Positions 31,352 to 42,625 are shown, numbered from the stretch's first letter. The stretch: 64,000 nucleotides of DNA from Petrosia ficiformis (GCA_947044365.1 OX345637.1:15160916-15224915), one strand, 5' to 3'. Notes: generated by a model from the sequence alone, not told the origin. Translations and numbers: made by a program.

Positions 31352-32264
31352 TTGAATATTAACATGAATTTTTAAAAACTATTTGATTTTCTTTACAAGT
31401 ACAATATTATGTGGAATTCATTTTATTAAAGTAATTTCTGAGAATAATCTAAAGTATTGATAATAATCGTTTGTTACTGTAGAATAGATTTAACAGTAAT
31501 GTATTGACTATTGTAGCTACTAAAGTTGTTATTTTGAGGTTTGTTTTCTAATGTTGAAAAGATGTAATTTTTAAAAAGATTTATCAGTGTGATAGTCTCT
31601 TAGTAGTGTCAAAAGCAGTTGTAGCTTACATTAAATTTACAAAACACAAAATATATATCAAATTAATATTCATCTCAATCTATTGCAATTACCTTCAAAA
31701 ACATAACGCTATGAAATGAGAAACAAATGGAGAGAATTCTTAATTATTACAAACCCCCAAAATTATTCATTATCCTGAATATGAGAAAATGTATAAATAA
31801 GAAATAATGAATTACATGTAGAAGCAACAGTTCCAGTGTACACATATACATTCTGACACATGTGCATACACTCGGAAATTTGTATAATTATAATTAATTC
31901 ATTATTATAGAATTGAATTTAATAACACTTACTGTTAAGTTGATTGCCTTAGCATACTCGGCATTATTATGCATAATGATAATAATGTAAGTTAAAGATC
32001 AACATTTTTCAAGATTGCCGAATGATACAAATCAGATAGTCCATAAAAATGTGATAATTACAATTAATAACAGTCACTACAATATCTTTGACTTTATTCA
32101 GTAACGAATCAACAAACACAATACAGAAACTATAAGATATGTTTTTATAAACTCTTTTTATATAAACCCAAAATATTTCTTTAAGTGTTCTCACATCATG
32201 ATATCATTATGATCAGAGGAATCATGAGAACAAAGAACAACAGAGACGAAAGGTGAGCTATAAT

Positions 32265-32302
<38 letters not shown>

Positions 32303-32394
32303 AAATAAACAATATTTTTGGTGAAAGCTTTTTCAAGCTAGCTCAGTGCATTATCATAATTAATATTATTAAGTCACATGATAAACACACTTAC
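31352..32394. other. 3' flank of the large gene and intergenic DNA
   Basis: AT-rich; the minus-strand open frame at 32,009-32,194 is moderately hydrophobic but has no acceptor/donor support. A GTAAGTG donor on the minus strand at 31,932 follows a short open stretch; unclear. A (GA)n run lies at 32,267-32,299 and is shorter in unit 2 (about 49,131-49,154). Confidence 0.35.
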
Positions 32395-32451
32395 CAACAT
32401 TAGCTCCACCACCATCATCAGGTGTAGGCGAGGGTGAAGGAGATGGTGTAA
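32395..32451 (-). CDS. Pro/Ser linker exon, unit 1
   Basis: 57 bp between TTTCAG and GTAAGT. Encodes TPSPSPSPTPDDGGGANV, a flexible extracellular spacer. Confidence 0.6.
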
Positions 32452-35400
32452 CTGAAATTAAAAAAAATGATATATAAATTGTTAAATTGTTAAATTGTTA
32501 GTATTAAAGTGTATGAAAGTGTATATGATTATATACATGTAACACACACATACACACACGCACACTTCCCTCAAAACATATGTATTGTAAATTATATGAT
32601 TATACAACATATACAAACAATTTGATGTAATACGTAAGAAGCTCATGATCTGGGTAGTGGATTTGGTCTTTGGTCATTTGCTTAATTGAGTTGTAAATTT
32701 ATTCGTTTGGGAACAAGTACCTTATATGACATATACCTAGGTTACAAAATTTTATATACGGTATCATGAATATACTTCTAAAATACCAAATATCATTGGC
32801 TTACTGTCTGCCAAAACAACCAAATAGCAAACATTTAAATACAAGCATGTGATCAAAATTATCTACTCCAATTGGACAGTCATATGAAGATAGTCATGAT
32901 TCACACTACAATTAGTCCACATGAAAAAGGACTTTTAAATGCCGCGCCATTATTTGACCATTTTCTACATGTTCACTAGTTAAGAAGCTCACTGTTCTTG
33001 GATACCAAATTAATTTCCCCGTTTGGTTTCATGTACAAAATGGCTAATAGAAAACATTTAAAGTACTGAGTATATAGTGATAGGGAAATTTTCCATGTCA
33101 TGTCATGGCATTATATCTCATGATATGATATGTCATGTCATAACCATTAAATAAGTAATATATATTTACTGTATTACTGTTATGAACACACTGATAGCTA
33201 TTATCAATGCCACATCTTGTCACATGGACATTGGGCAGTTGCAATTATTCATGAGAAGAATGAAATTCCAACTCAAAACATGAAATCCTGAGTGTACATA
33301 TAATTATATATAACACTAATACAGATATACTTACAAGGAATATTAAAGGATTGGGTAGCCACTGTGGTATTACCAATAATATTCTCAGCAGTAACAGTAA
33401 CAGTGTAACTCTGACCAGCTGTAAACTCAGTGATATTAATATTCAGAGGGAATCCAGATGTTGATATTGTATATGTATCACCATTAATAGTGATATAGAA
33501 TCTAACCACTGGATTAACTGGTGTGTTATCAGAAAATACACCATCAATTATAATGACATCTGATGTGATGGTAATTGTTAGGTTAAAGTCCACATTTGGT
33601 ACCACTATAGAAAATATAAATAATATTAAATGTCATTCACATACATTATGACCTCAGAAAAATGTTCGTAACTTTAGTTTTTATGGCCCATAGGGCCATC
33701 CCTATGATTGCTTTCCCACGGGTTCGAACTATATATATATTTATATGTTTGTGTCACTTACGCGAGTATGCGTTGTATACGTAGTTAAGGAAGTTACATC
33801 ATTCCCGGGGGCTCGGTCAATTAATGGGCGTGGTGCGTAAAAGAACGCGCGCTCAAGCTCTACAGACCAGCAGAAAGAAAGCTGTGTAGCTTACGTAGAA
33901 ACTAGAACTAATAGCTAGCTATTCTACCTGAAATATTTTCTTAAAGTTCTACAAGGTTCTTTAAAAGGTAAACAGAGTAGATAATCAAGGGCTGATGTGT
34001 TTCAGGCATCATAAAGTTAGCCATGATTACTGAATGCTGGACACCACAAAGCAATCATAGGGATACTTTTTTCTCTATATATCTTGTTAGTTTGGAATAA
34101 CCAACAATCTTTTTGCCTTCACCTAGTGGTGTGGAAACAGCCAGTCATACAGGACATTGTCCGATAAATCTAGTGAATGTCTGGTAAATTGAAACTGAGC
34201 TGTATACAGAGTATATGGGGAGCAGCACAAGAGTGATGAAAATTAGAGCTGAGACGATTAATCGATTAATCGATTAATCAATCGATATTGAAAATTCTTC
34301 TGATTATCAATTATAAGTCTGTAATTATTCCAGAAGAAATACTTTTCAAGCATGTGATGGCAAATAATGTACAATATGGAAGTGATAGGAAGCCTTTTTG
34401 ATCATAAAATGGGAGGAGTTTCCTGTATTAATTGACTTAATTGGCCTAATTACTTCCGCTGATTTTAATCGATTATCAATCAACTTGAAGTTATAATCAA
34501 TTTCAGATTCTCAGCCAATTCCCAGCCCTAATGAAAATAGAACAAAATGTCCAGTAACTGGCTCAATTTTTCCACACCCCTGCATTCACTGTTTTCATAT
34601 AATTATCCTTTCCATTCTTTATGGTGTATTTCAAATTTCAATCCATTGTTTCATTATTGAGTTACAGTATAATCATGTATTAACCTTATGACATTAAACT
34701 ATACACTATATTACATCCTAATTTTGAGGTCATCGTGAATATAAACAGACTTTAGTGAATTACACAATACATGTACATGTATATATAAACACATATATAC
34801 AGTTAAATTACACTCAAATAACACTACTTACGTAGCGTAGTATGTACATAGTACTGATACGTTACGGGAACTTTTTATTGAAGGCTACTGTACATACAGT
34901 ATACGTCAATACAAAGTCACCACACAGTATACTAGTCACTCATCAGTTTATTTTTCACACTATAGTAGTTCAACAGTAGTTGAACAGTAATTACTGTACA
35001 TGTCAATTGAACACCACAGTAGTGAGACAGTAATTACTATACTATACTGACAATAGAAATAGTATTAATTACTATTACTGTAAGGTGACTTTTTATTGAC
35101 ATATATTATACTGTACATACATTTACATGTACATACACAGACAGACACATACACCCATGTACATGTATATACACAGACACATATACACAGACACACAGAC
35201 ACACAGACACACAGACGCACCTCCAACAATCAGATTATAAATGAGTTCAGTTATAGCGACATCATTTACTGCTCTACAGGTGTACAAACCCATATTACCA
35301 CTCATAGCACTAGTTATCTCAAAAGCTGTTTCGCCCACTTCTATATTACTATCATCTTCAACCTCATAACTTAAAGTGAGGCCATCATCTTCATCTATTT

Positions 35401-38400
35401 CAGGATTAGCAACTACACCACAGGGTAGTGTAATATCTTCACCAGCTACAACTGATCTATTTATAATGTCATTACCCTCAACAAACTCAGGAGCATCTAA
35501 TGAGAGAAGATAGGAAACAGAAAGAATAGTTTAATCATAAGTTTTATAACCAATACTCAGGGCAAGTAATTTCAATTGACAATACAAGTTTATATAACTG
35601 ATCCAATGAGGTACAATAACATAATAGGAGATAGGGTTGGGCGATACTGAAAATGAAGTTTTGCAATTATTGCCTAAGGTGACTTGCAATGTTGTAACTA
35701 CTCATTGATACTGTCTATGATACCAAAAATATACTATTATTTCTCTCTCTCATTGCAGTAAGACAATATTAATTGGAATGCAATATATATTGAATTATTA
35801 CCCAACCTTATGAGGTGAGAAATAACTGTTAGTCATTAGACATTAATGTCAGACCTATTTTGAGCTTATATCATAATTATATATAGTATGTTACACAGTT
35901 GATCAATGGACAAGCAAATCTGAGACCTTGTTTTCTAGCTACTTCAAGTACAATATTGAATACTTGTTCATTTATTCACTCTGTTATAACCAGTGATACA
36001 CCGATAAGAAATGTTACCGATATTCTGTTAAAATTATAATTACTTTAAATATGTACCGATAAGCGATATTGATCCAATATTGTATCTGCCATTTCTGATT
36101 TTTATTTAATGAGAATGAGCATTTTCGCAATAATTATGAGTATCATAAAAGAGATTAGTGATGCTACAATTATAATAAATGACATTATTAGCATACTTAA
36201 TTATTACAATATCAGTTACATCTTTCAAAACTTGAAATGAAAACAACTAATACTAATTAGTGATCTGATTATCAGTATATCACTAAATAGAAGTACTCAA
36301 TACTGAATCTTTAGCGAGATTAACTGTTTACCAATGTTTGCAAATACAACAAAAAACATCTTTCTAAAAACAAATAACATGATCTAAATATTATATGGAC
36401 AAGATATATGTATCCCTATGATTGCTTTATGGAGTAAAATCATGGATGACTTTCTCATGCCTGAAACAAACCAGCCTATTATAGTTATATCAAGGTTTAT
36501 TAGTTTTTTAAATTTCCTGTAGAACTTTAGGAATACATTTCAGCCAGAACAGCTATTTGTTCCAGTTGGGAAAAGGAATCATAGGGACAACCCTACGGGC
36601 CATAAAAATATATTTGGCCTAAGACATAATTCAACTAACCTTTCGATTCATAATTATAAACTTGACACATGCATACAAGTACTGTAGTGACTGAGTACAT
36701 TGATTAACTATACGCATGTACAGTACATGTACATAAGTTAGCCTGTTCATATAGGCGTATGAGATGTTTGATTCGGACCCTGCCAGCTGGGCTGCCTTGG
36801 TAGCTCAGTTGGTAGAGCATCTGTCTGGAATACAGAGTGTCGTGGGTTCGAATCCCACCTGAGGCAACTCTCATTTTCATTTTGCCAATGCATCAGGTGT
36901 CTTTCTTTCTTTTTTCTTTCTTTCGGTCTTTCTACATCTCCTATAACATCATGTACATAAGTACCTATACATACTATAGTGGACTGGACAATCATTAACA
37001 ATAGTGGATGAGTACATTCTTTAACTATACACATGTACATAGTACCTATACATACTATAGTGGATGAGTACATTCATTAACTATACACATGTACATAGTA
37101 CCTATACATACTATAGTGGATGAGTACATTCATTAACTATACACATGTACATAGTACCTATACATACTATAGTGGATGAGTACATTCATTAACTATACAC
37201 ATGTACATAGTACCTATACATACTATAGTGGATGAGTACATTCATTAACTATACACATGTACATAGTACCTATACATACTATAGTGGATGAATACATTCA
37301 TTAACTATACACATGTACATAGTACCTATACATACTATAGTGGATGAGTACATTCATTAACTATACACATGTACATAGTACCTATACATACTATAGTGGA
37401 TGAATACATTCATTAACTATACACATGTACATAAGTACCTATACATACTATAGTGGATGAATACATTCATTAACTATACACATGTACATAGTACCTATAC
37501 ATACTATAGTGGATGAATACATTCATTAACTATACACATGTACATAAGTACCTATACATACTATAGTGGATGAATACATTCATTAACTATACACATGTAC
37601 ATAGTACCTATACATACTATAGTGGATGAGTACATTCATTAACTATACACATGTACATAGTACCTATACATACTATAGTGGATGAGTACATTCATTAACT
37701 ATACACATGTACATAGTACCTATACATACTATAGTGGATGAATACATTCATTAACTATACACATGTACATAGTACCTATACATACTATAGTGGATGAGTA
37801 CATTCATTAACTATACACATGTACATAGTACCTATACATACTATAGTGGATGAATACATTCATTAACTATACACATGTACATAAGTACCTATACATACTA
37901 TAGTGGATGAATACATTCATTAACTATACACATGTACATAGTACCTATACATACTATAGTGGATGAATACATTCATTAACTATACACATGTACATAAGTA
38001 CCTATACATACTATAGTGGATGAATACATTCATTAACTATACACATGTACATAGTACCTATACATACTATAGTGGATGAGTACATTCATTAACTATACAC
38101 ATGTACATAGTACCTATACATACTATAGTGGATGAATACATTCATTAACTATACACATGTACATAGTACCTATACATACTATAGTGGATGAATACATTCA
38201 TTAACTATACACATGTACATAAGTACCTATACATACTATAGTGGATGAGTACATTGATTAACTATACACATGTACATAGTACCTATACAGTGGAACCTCT
38301 AATAATGAAACTTCTACATAATGAAAATATTGCAATGTATCGACTTGTTTTCCTACTTAAATGATGATAACGCAACCTCCCTTTAGCAAAAACTTCTTTG

Positions 38401-39099
38401 TTATTAAATAAACACCAAGTTCGATTTCACTTCCATTCAACGAAAGAGGTGTGGCTAGGCATGCGCATATCTACCTATCATATAATTAAAAATTATTTTT
38501 TTATTTTATAATAAAACAATAGTTTGAATTGTGGAGAGAGGCAAATAGCTCTTTACGTTTCTTGACAAAAGTATTGGGATCAAACATTTATTGAAGGCCT
38601 AACAGAAGACATGGAAACAGAGCAGGAAGAGTCTGATGCTGATGAAACAGAATTTGATATTTTGCCACCCCCACCAAAGATTCAATCTTGTAGAGAAGCT
38701 ATATCAGCATTGAAAGAAGTGTAAGAAAATCGGTCTGTGTTTGAATTAGCATCTCTGTCCAGTACACTAATAGATAAAATTGCAATTCTGAATGGTGCAA
38801 ACAGTAAACAAGCAACTTTAGATGATTTCTTTAATTAATTAGGCCAGACACTATAACCAACCCTTATTGTCATTAATTTGTTGTTTCATAATAAGCAATA
38901 TTAAAACCTCTTAATAATGAAAAAAATTGGCTGTCCCAAAAGTTTCATTATTCGGAGGTTCCACTGTACATACTATAGTGAATGAATAAGTATCTATATA
39001 CTGTAGGGTATAGCAGATGAGTACATTGATTTGAACTATACACATGTATAAGTACATGTGTATAGTTAATGAATGGAGTTATCTGCTAAAGTAAGTATG

Positions 39100-39148
<49 letters not shown>

Positions 39149-41754
39149 GACAAAGTACATTCATTAACAATATAGACATATACAGGGAACTGACATAGTT
39201 TGCACTGGTAACATAATGTGTGATAGATGTTATTAAGATGAAACTAATTGGTTGAACAAAAAATAAATTTTTACAATGCATTTTGATATAGTTAGTTGAT
39301 AATGATTCAAGCATGAAATTAGAATACTAAATAGTTTAAGAAATTTAAATGATATTGATTAGCTAAAGCAGTCACTGCGACAACAGAATGATACACTCAA
39401 GATCAATAAGTGGGACATTGGTGGCCACAATTATTGTGTTCCTAATCATGTTTATAACAATACATAAACTTAATGCATAGTACAGCATACTTCCAATTAG
39501 GAACATATTTATAAGAAACATCATTATGTACTTTTAAATAGGAACATAATAATTGTGTTTACAGTAGAAAATAAAGATTTTATTTTCCATTAGAAACTTG
39601 ACAATATTGGCTTCTTAGAGATGCTCTCATTGTTAACATTATGTATTAATCACTACTAAGCAAATCAACTAATCAAAATTATTAAAACAATTGATTAGTT
39701 TTTACAATGCATGAGGTCTTCCACCATATACTAGCATCCTGGGGTAGTATGTAATATCCCGTAGTATCATAAGTTAATCATTACCTCTCAGAGGTTCATA
39801 TAGAGAGGGGAAAGAATCACTCTGTTCCTGGGAGCATGCTCCTCTAGGAAATTTTATAAATTTAGAAATACCACCAACTGTTTGAAAACCTCCCCTATTT
39901 ATGTAGTTGTAATGAAAAGACTAATGATAATACATTGTGTAATATCTTAGTTGTTTTCACATTAGCAACTGGAACTAATAGAGAATGGAATTCAATTATA
40001 CTACACTAACAATGTTAGCACAAATGAATTAGAATAATATAATTATATAACACAATTCATGTTATGCATCATTTGTATATACAGTTATACATACAATAGA
40101 CTCAACATTAGTCACATGATAGAGTGTATTAGTTGTTTATACAGTTGTACATAATAGTAGATATAATGACTCATCACTAGTCACATGATAGAGTGTATTA
40201 GTTGTTTATACAGTTGTACATAATAGTAGATATAATGACTCATCACTAGTCACATGATGTTAATACGTAGTTATATAATATACATATTATGTGACACATT
40301 ATCCGAGATACAGTAATATAATATCATTACTGATAATAATTATAGCAACCTCTTAAACAATAATACTTTTCAGTGTGGGATACACCCCTTTTTACATAAC
40401 ACACAAGCAGGAATTATGGTATGGAGAGACCTGTGTTCCTGTCCACTCCAAAAATAAATCATGAATCAATCCATGATGAGAATTATGCAATTTACCCACA
40501 TACTAATTTCAGACATGTAAGCTGTACCTCAATGCCAAATATTAATTACTAATATTACAATATAGGTAATACCACTAGTCTTCCATCTTTTAAGGTGCTT
40601 CCATTACATTCATGGCAAATTAAAAGTTACATGTACACATGTATATTATATATATACACATGTACCTATATGCTTCAATAATTGTATACATATTTTTAAA
40701 AATAAACAAATGATATTATTAAACTCACAATACACATCCAGAGTAATAGTAGCAGAACCTGTTCCTTTACTATCTGTAGCTATTACAGTATATTCACCAG
40801 AATCACTTCTTGATACAGAATTAAATGAGATTGAATTAACAGTCAGTGACACACGTCCATTTGATGTGATTCTTTCACCATCTTTCTCCCATGTATAAGC
40901 ACTAATACGAGGTGCTGCATCAATGTTGAGATATATACGAGGTCTACTTCCATCCATTACAGCAAAGTTAGCAGTATCAGGTTCATATCGAGGAGGAACT
41001 AATTTACACAAGGGAAGAGAAATAAAATATAAGGGGAGACGTGACACATTATAAAATGGAAAGTACCAATATACCAGAGTTTGCAAGCAACAACTAATAA
41101 TAATGAAAGCTATTGCTTATAAAAATGCTTATTTTATAATTAAGAAGATTGCTTCTCGTGTGTCAGAAACTCAACCAACTACTTTTTTTTACTTCTAACT
41201 TAATTTTTACCTCTCTTAAATTTTTAAAGGCTTTTATAAGAGTTGAGAAGCAGTTTCCATTAAATATCCAAGTCTACAGAATGATGTAACTATCTTAGTT
41301 ACATGTAGAAATTGATTGTATGGGTTGGTGGCTCTTTGGGCCATTAAATCCCATGGTCTATTAATTAGGAGCGAAAATGGGTATCAACAGTGATGTAACT
41401 TCGTGATTGATGTCATTGCAGGAGGCCTTGAAACTGTAATGATTATAATTATATTTATCATTAAAGGTCTATAATATATACTAGAAGAAAAAAAAACGAT
41501 TGACTCACATTCAACAGATAATGTGATGATATTAGATCCCACAGCATTAGCAAAACACTGTATAGTTGTTCCATTGTCATCTCTTGTAGTATTAGCAAAT
41601 ATATAATTTATAGTATCTCCATCATCTCCACTTGAGTCATCATCAGCAGAAGCAGTGACACGACCTCCTGTTGGGTCAATAAGATTGCTATTTATCTGTA
41701 GCAGTTTAGGACCAGTTCCAGTACAAGAGAATTCAGCAGGAGATCCTTCATCAG
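32395..41754 (-). CDS. Receptor ectodomain exon cassette, unit 1 (Ig-Ig-Ig-FN3-linker)
   Basis: Minus-strand exons 41754-41509, 40998-40729, 35496-35221, 33604-33335 and 32451-32395 all have AG acceptors and GTGAGT/GTAAGT/GTGCGT donors, and each is phase 1 at both ends, so they join in frame. They encode three Ig-like domains, one FN3-like domain and a Pro/Ser linker, about 373 residues in total. No start codon or signal peptide and no transmembrane exon are found inside the unit, so the gene extends both ways. The linker exon ends in G and would join in frame to the Ig exon at 15,332. The linker exon of unit 2 would likewise join in frame to the exon at 41,754. The likely product is a cell-surface adhesion or recognition receptor. 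Confidence 0.7.
33335..33604 (-). CDS. FN3-like domain exon, unit 1
   Basis: 270 bp. VPNVDFNLTITITSDVIIID at the start and TAGQSYTVTVTAENIIGNTT near the end give the FN3 strand F-G pattern (YTVTVTAEN). The usual strand-B Trp is absent, so it is a diverged FN3. The protein sequence is identical in unit 2. Confidence 0.65.
33682..34088 (+). mobile_element. MITE family M1, complete reference copy
   Basis: Left end GGCCATCCCTATGATTGCTT, right end AAAGCAATCATAGGGATACT: inverted termini of about 17 bp (TATCCCTATGATTGCTTT). The interior holds GCGTTGTATACGTAGTTAAG, GGTCAATTAATGGGCGTGGT and TAAAGTTCTACAAGGTTCTT. About 400 bp, no coding potential. At least nine further copies or fragments lie in this window. 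Confidence 0.7.
34244..34530. mobile_element. hAT-type MITE with perfect 8-bp target duplication
   Basis: ATGAAAAT flanks both ends exactly (34,236-34,243 and 34,531-34,538). Termini are TAGAGCTG and CAGCCCTA, and subterminal ATTAATCGATTAATCGATTA is mirrored by AATCGATTATCAATC. 287 bp, non-coding. Confidence 0.8.
34539..35220. other. Intron with CA-rich repeat
   Basis: Contains TACTGTACATACAGTA-like palindromes and an ACACAGACACACAGAC tract (about 35,137-35,218) running up to the splice donor of the Ig exon. Open frames here are repeat artefacts. Confidence 0.5.
35221..35496 (-). CDS. Ig-like domain exon 3, unit 1
   Basis: 276 bp between CATTAG and GTGCGT. APEFVEGNDIINRSVVAGED and ITLPCGVV give the first Cys, MSGNMGLYTCRAVND the classical second Cys motif (YxC). 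A clear Ig domain. Confidence 0.75.
35632..35813. mobile_element. Possible small MITE
   Basis: Ends AGGGTTGGGCGATACT and ATTACCCAACCTT form imperfect inverted termini; about 180 bp with no clear target duplication. Confidence 0.35.
35814..36400. other. Gene-free intronic stretch
   Basis: AT-rich. ACACCGATAAGAAATGTTAC and a similar CCGATAAGCGATATTG block hint at a decayed hAT end, not resolved. Confidence 0.3.
36400..36610 (-). mobile_element. MITE family M1, internally deleted copy
   Basis: Begins TATCCCTATGATTGCTTTAT and ends GAATCATAGGGACAACCC with CGGGCCATAAAAA; only about 200 bp, missing the family centre. Confidence 0.6.
36794..36866 (+). tRNA. tRNA-like sequence, GGA anticodon, probably a SINE head (unit 1)
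   Basis: A full cloverleaf folds: acceptor GCCTTGG/CTGAGGC (two G-U pairs), D arm GCTC/GAGC, anticodon stem TCTGT/ACAGA with loop CTGGAAT, and T arm GTGGG/CCCAC with loop TTCGAAT. The anticodon GGA would be Ser, but the long variable arm of tRNA-Ser is missing (only GTGTC). With the CT/T-rich tail that follows (to about 36,930), this fits the head of a tRNA-derived SINE better than a working tRNA gene. Pol III A and B boxes are present. Confidence 0.6.
36951..38287 (+). repeat. 56/57-bp minisatellite, about 23 monomers (unit 1)
   Basis: The monomer contains GTACCTATACATACTATAGT, GGATGAGTACATTCATTAAC and TATACACATGTACATA. Variants differ by GAG/GAA and by one extra A (ATAG or ATAAG), which accounts for 56 versus 57 bp. 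The array ends abruptly at a TA within a monomer where the pogo element is inserted, and decayed monomers resume after it (38,967 onwards). Confidence 0.95.
38288..38966 (+). mobile_element. pogo/Tigger-type element, internally deleted (unit 1)
   Basis: Ends CAGTGGAACCTCTAATAATG and complement CATTATTCGGAGGTTCCACTG (one indel) make ~26-bp termini. A TA dinucleotide flanks each side, within a minisatellite monomer. 679 bp. Inside is only the C-terminal part of a transposase (38,610-38,838). TA target, CAGTG-type ends and the protein tail all agree with pogo/Tigger of the Tc1/mariner superfamily. Confidence 0.8.
38610..38838 (+). pseudogene. pogo transposase C-terminal fragment with PIP-box-like end
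   Basis: The frame reads METEQEESDADETEFDILPP, then REAISALKEV, a TAA stop, and on through SVFELASLSSTLIDKI to NSKQATLDDFFN and a stop. The end QATLDDFF fits the PCNA-interacting (PIP) consensus Q-x-x-L-x-x-F-F; a C-terminal PCNA-binding motif is known for pogo transposase. The catalytic DDE core and DNA-binding domain are deleted. The in-frame stop shows it is not a full product. Confidence 0.65.
38967..40107. other. Intronic stretch with (TA)n
   Basis: Decayed minisatellite monomers to about 39,075, a (TA)n tract at 39,106-39,140, then AT-rich sequence without coding signal. Confidence 0.5.
40108..40260 (+). repeat. Tandem repeat, about 79-bp units
   Basis: TAGTCACATGATAGAGTGTA, TTAGTTGTTTATACAGTTGT and AGATATAATGACTCATCAC repeat twice, with a third partial unit. 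Confidence 0.8.
40729..40998 (-). CDS. Ig-like domain exon 2, unit 1
   Basis: 270 bp between AAATTAG and GTGAGT. YTWEKDG gives the conserved Trp of strand C and SRSDSGEYTVIATDSKGTG the D-x-G-x-Y motif of strand F. The Cys pair is absent (VMDGS and YTVIA positions), as in many I-set-like domains without a disulfide. Confidence 0.75.
41509..41754 (-). CDS. Ig-like domain exon 1, unit 1
   Basis: 246 bp between TTTCTCAG and GTGAGT. DEGSPAEFSCTGTGPKLL and DNGTTIQCFANAVGSN provide the two Cys. One Asp codon longer than the unit 2 copy (ATC/GAT repeat). Confidence 0.7.
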
Positions 41755-42341
41755 CTGAGAAATGAAGATCAAAGATGAAAAAGTGATGTTAACCTTATAA
41801 AACTGAGCATTATCCAACACTTCTATTTGGCTTGGCTGAGAATGTGAGAAAATACGAGGGAGTTTTTCAAGGGCAATTAGGGTGCATTTCATTATTATGT
41901 TGGTTAGAGCACTCTCACAAATGCTCTACATTACTACAGAAGTAAATTACATATATATATATATATAATGTAGTATTAAATTGTTATGTAGAAGTTTATG
42001 TTGTTCTTGTTAATGGTTTCATTTTAGCATCAAGTGTTTTACTTGTGACATCATTTAATATTGCAATTCACTGAATTCAGTCAGGTCTACCATTTTACTT
42101 AGATGGAAGCAATTATTTGGAACAATGTTTTTGGTGGATAAACTTCATTGTCCTGCCTTCTTGCTTGCTGTGATAACTCATCCATTCTGCTTGCTATCAT
42201 TTGTGTTAAATTCATCTGAAATATTTCTCCATGAATTCCAAATACCATATGCCATTAATGACGCTGAATTGCTTGCAGTTTATAGGTGTGGCTTATATCA
42301 ATTACCCACGTGGCTTTTGTCATGTGCATTGATGGTCTATC

Positions 42342-42374
42342 CTAAATCCTAAATCCTAAATCCTAAATCCTAAA
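42342..42374 (+). repeat. CCTAAAT heptamer run
   Basis: About five copies of CCTAAAT here and about three in unit 2 (58,746-58,766). Interstitial and short. Confidence 0.85.
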
Positions 42375-42625
42375 GTGAAAGTGATGTAAGAGTATTTGAA
42401 GAAAGATTTGAATGCGAGAATCAGGTATCCATCTTCGTTGTACCACAGAGGTTTGACCAGGTATGGGAAGAATATATTGAGTTTATTGACCTAGACAAAG
42501 ATGACATACCGGTAGTTGAAAACAAAATGAAGTTAAAAGTCATCATAGATCCACTCCTTACCACCACAGCCACAAGTACAACTCCATCAGTTACTGGTAC
42601 AATATATATAGAGTATAATTATTAA
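42374..42625 (+). CDS. Possible plus-strand exon of unknown gene (unit 1)
   Basis: 84 codons open without an early ATG: SESDVRVFEERFECENQVSI, then FDQVWEEYIEFIDLDKDDIP, KMKLKVIIDPLLTTTATSTT and PSVTG. The composition looks coding, with an acidic middle and a Thr-rich end like the stalk exons of surface proteins. A weak donor (GGTACAA) follows PSVT. It is kept open in unit 2. No acceptor can be fixed and no homology is recognised. Confidence 0.4.
   Translation, partial: SESDVRVFEERFECENQVSIFVVPQRFDQVWEEYIEFIDLDKDDIPVVENKMKLKVIIDPLLTTTATSTTPSVTGTIYIEYNY

Noticed and set aside
32009..32194. Minus-strand hydrophobic frame as the missing transmembrane exon of the unit 1 receptor
   Set aside because: No splice sites at the edges, charged residues interrupt the hydrophobic run, and the frame is not in the expected phase.
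35096..35374. Frames rich in His/Thr or Cys/Val on both strands
   Set aside because: They are translations of the CA-rich repeat; only the Ig exon part (35,221 upwards, minus strand) is real.
36747..37073. Minus-strand 108-residue frame containing WDSNPRHSVFQTDALPTEL
   Set aside because: It is the antisense of the tRNA-like sequence plus minisatellite; a known type of false protein.
36951..38287. Regular repeats that might suggest a CRISPR array
   Set aside because: Monomers are contiguous at 56-57 bp with no unique spacers, and the context is a eukaryotic intron.
39066..39314. Minus-strand frame with a long IY repeat
   Set aside because: Produced by the (TA)n microsatellite.
42342..42374. 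CCTAAAT run as possible telomeric DNA
   Set aside because: Only three to five heptamers, interstitial, and not the TTAGGG repeat usual in animals; treated as a microsatellite.
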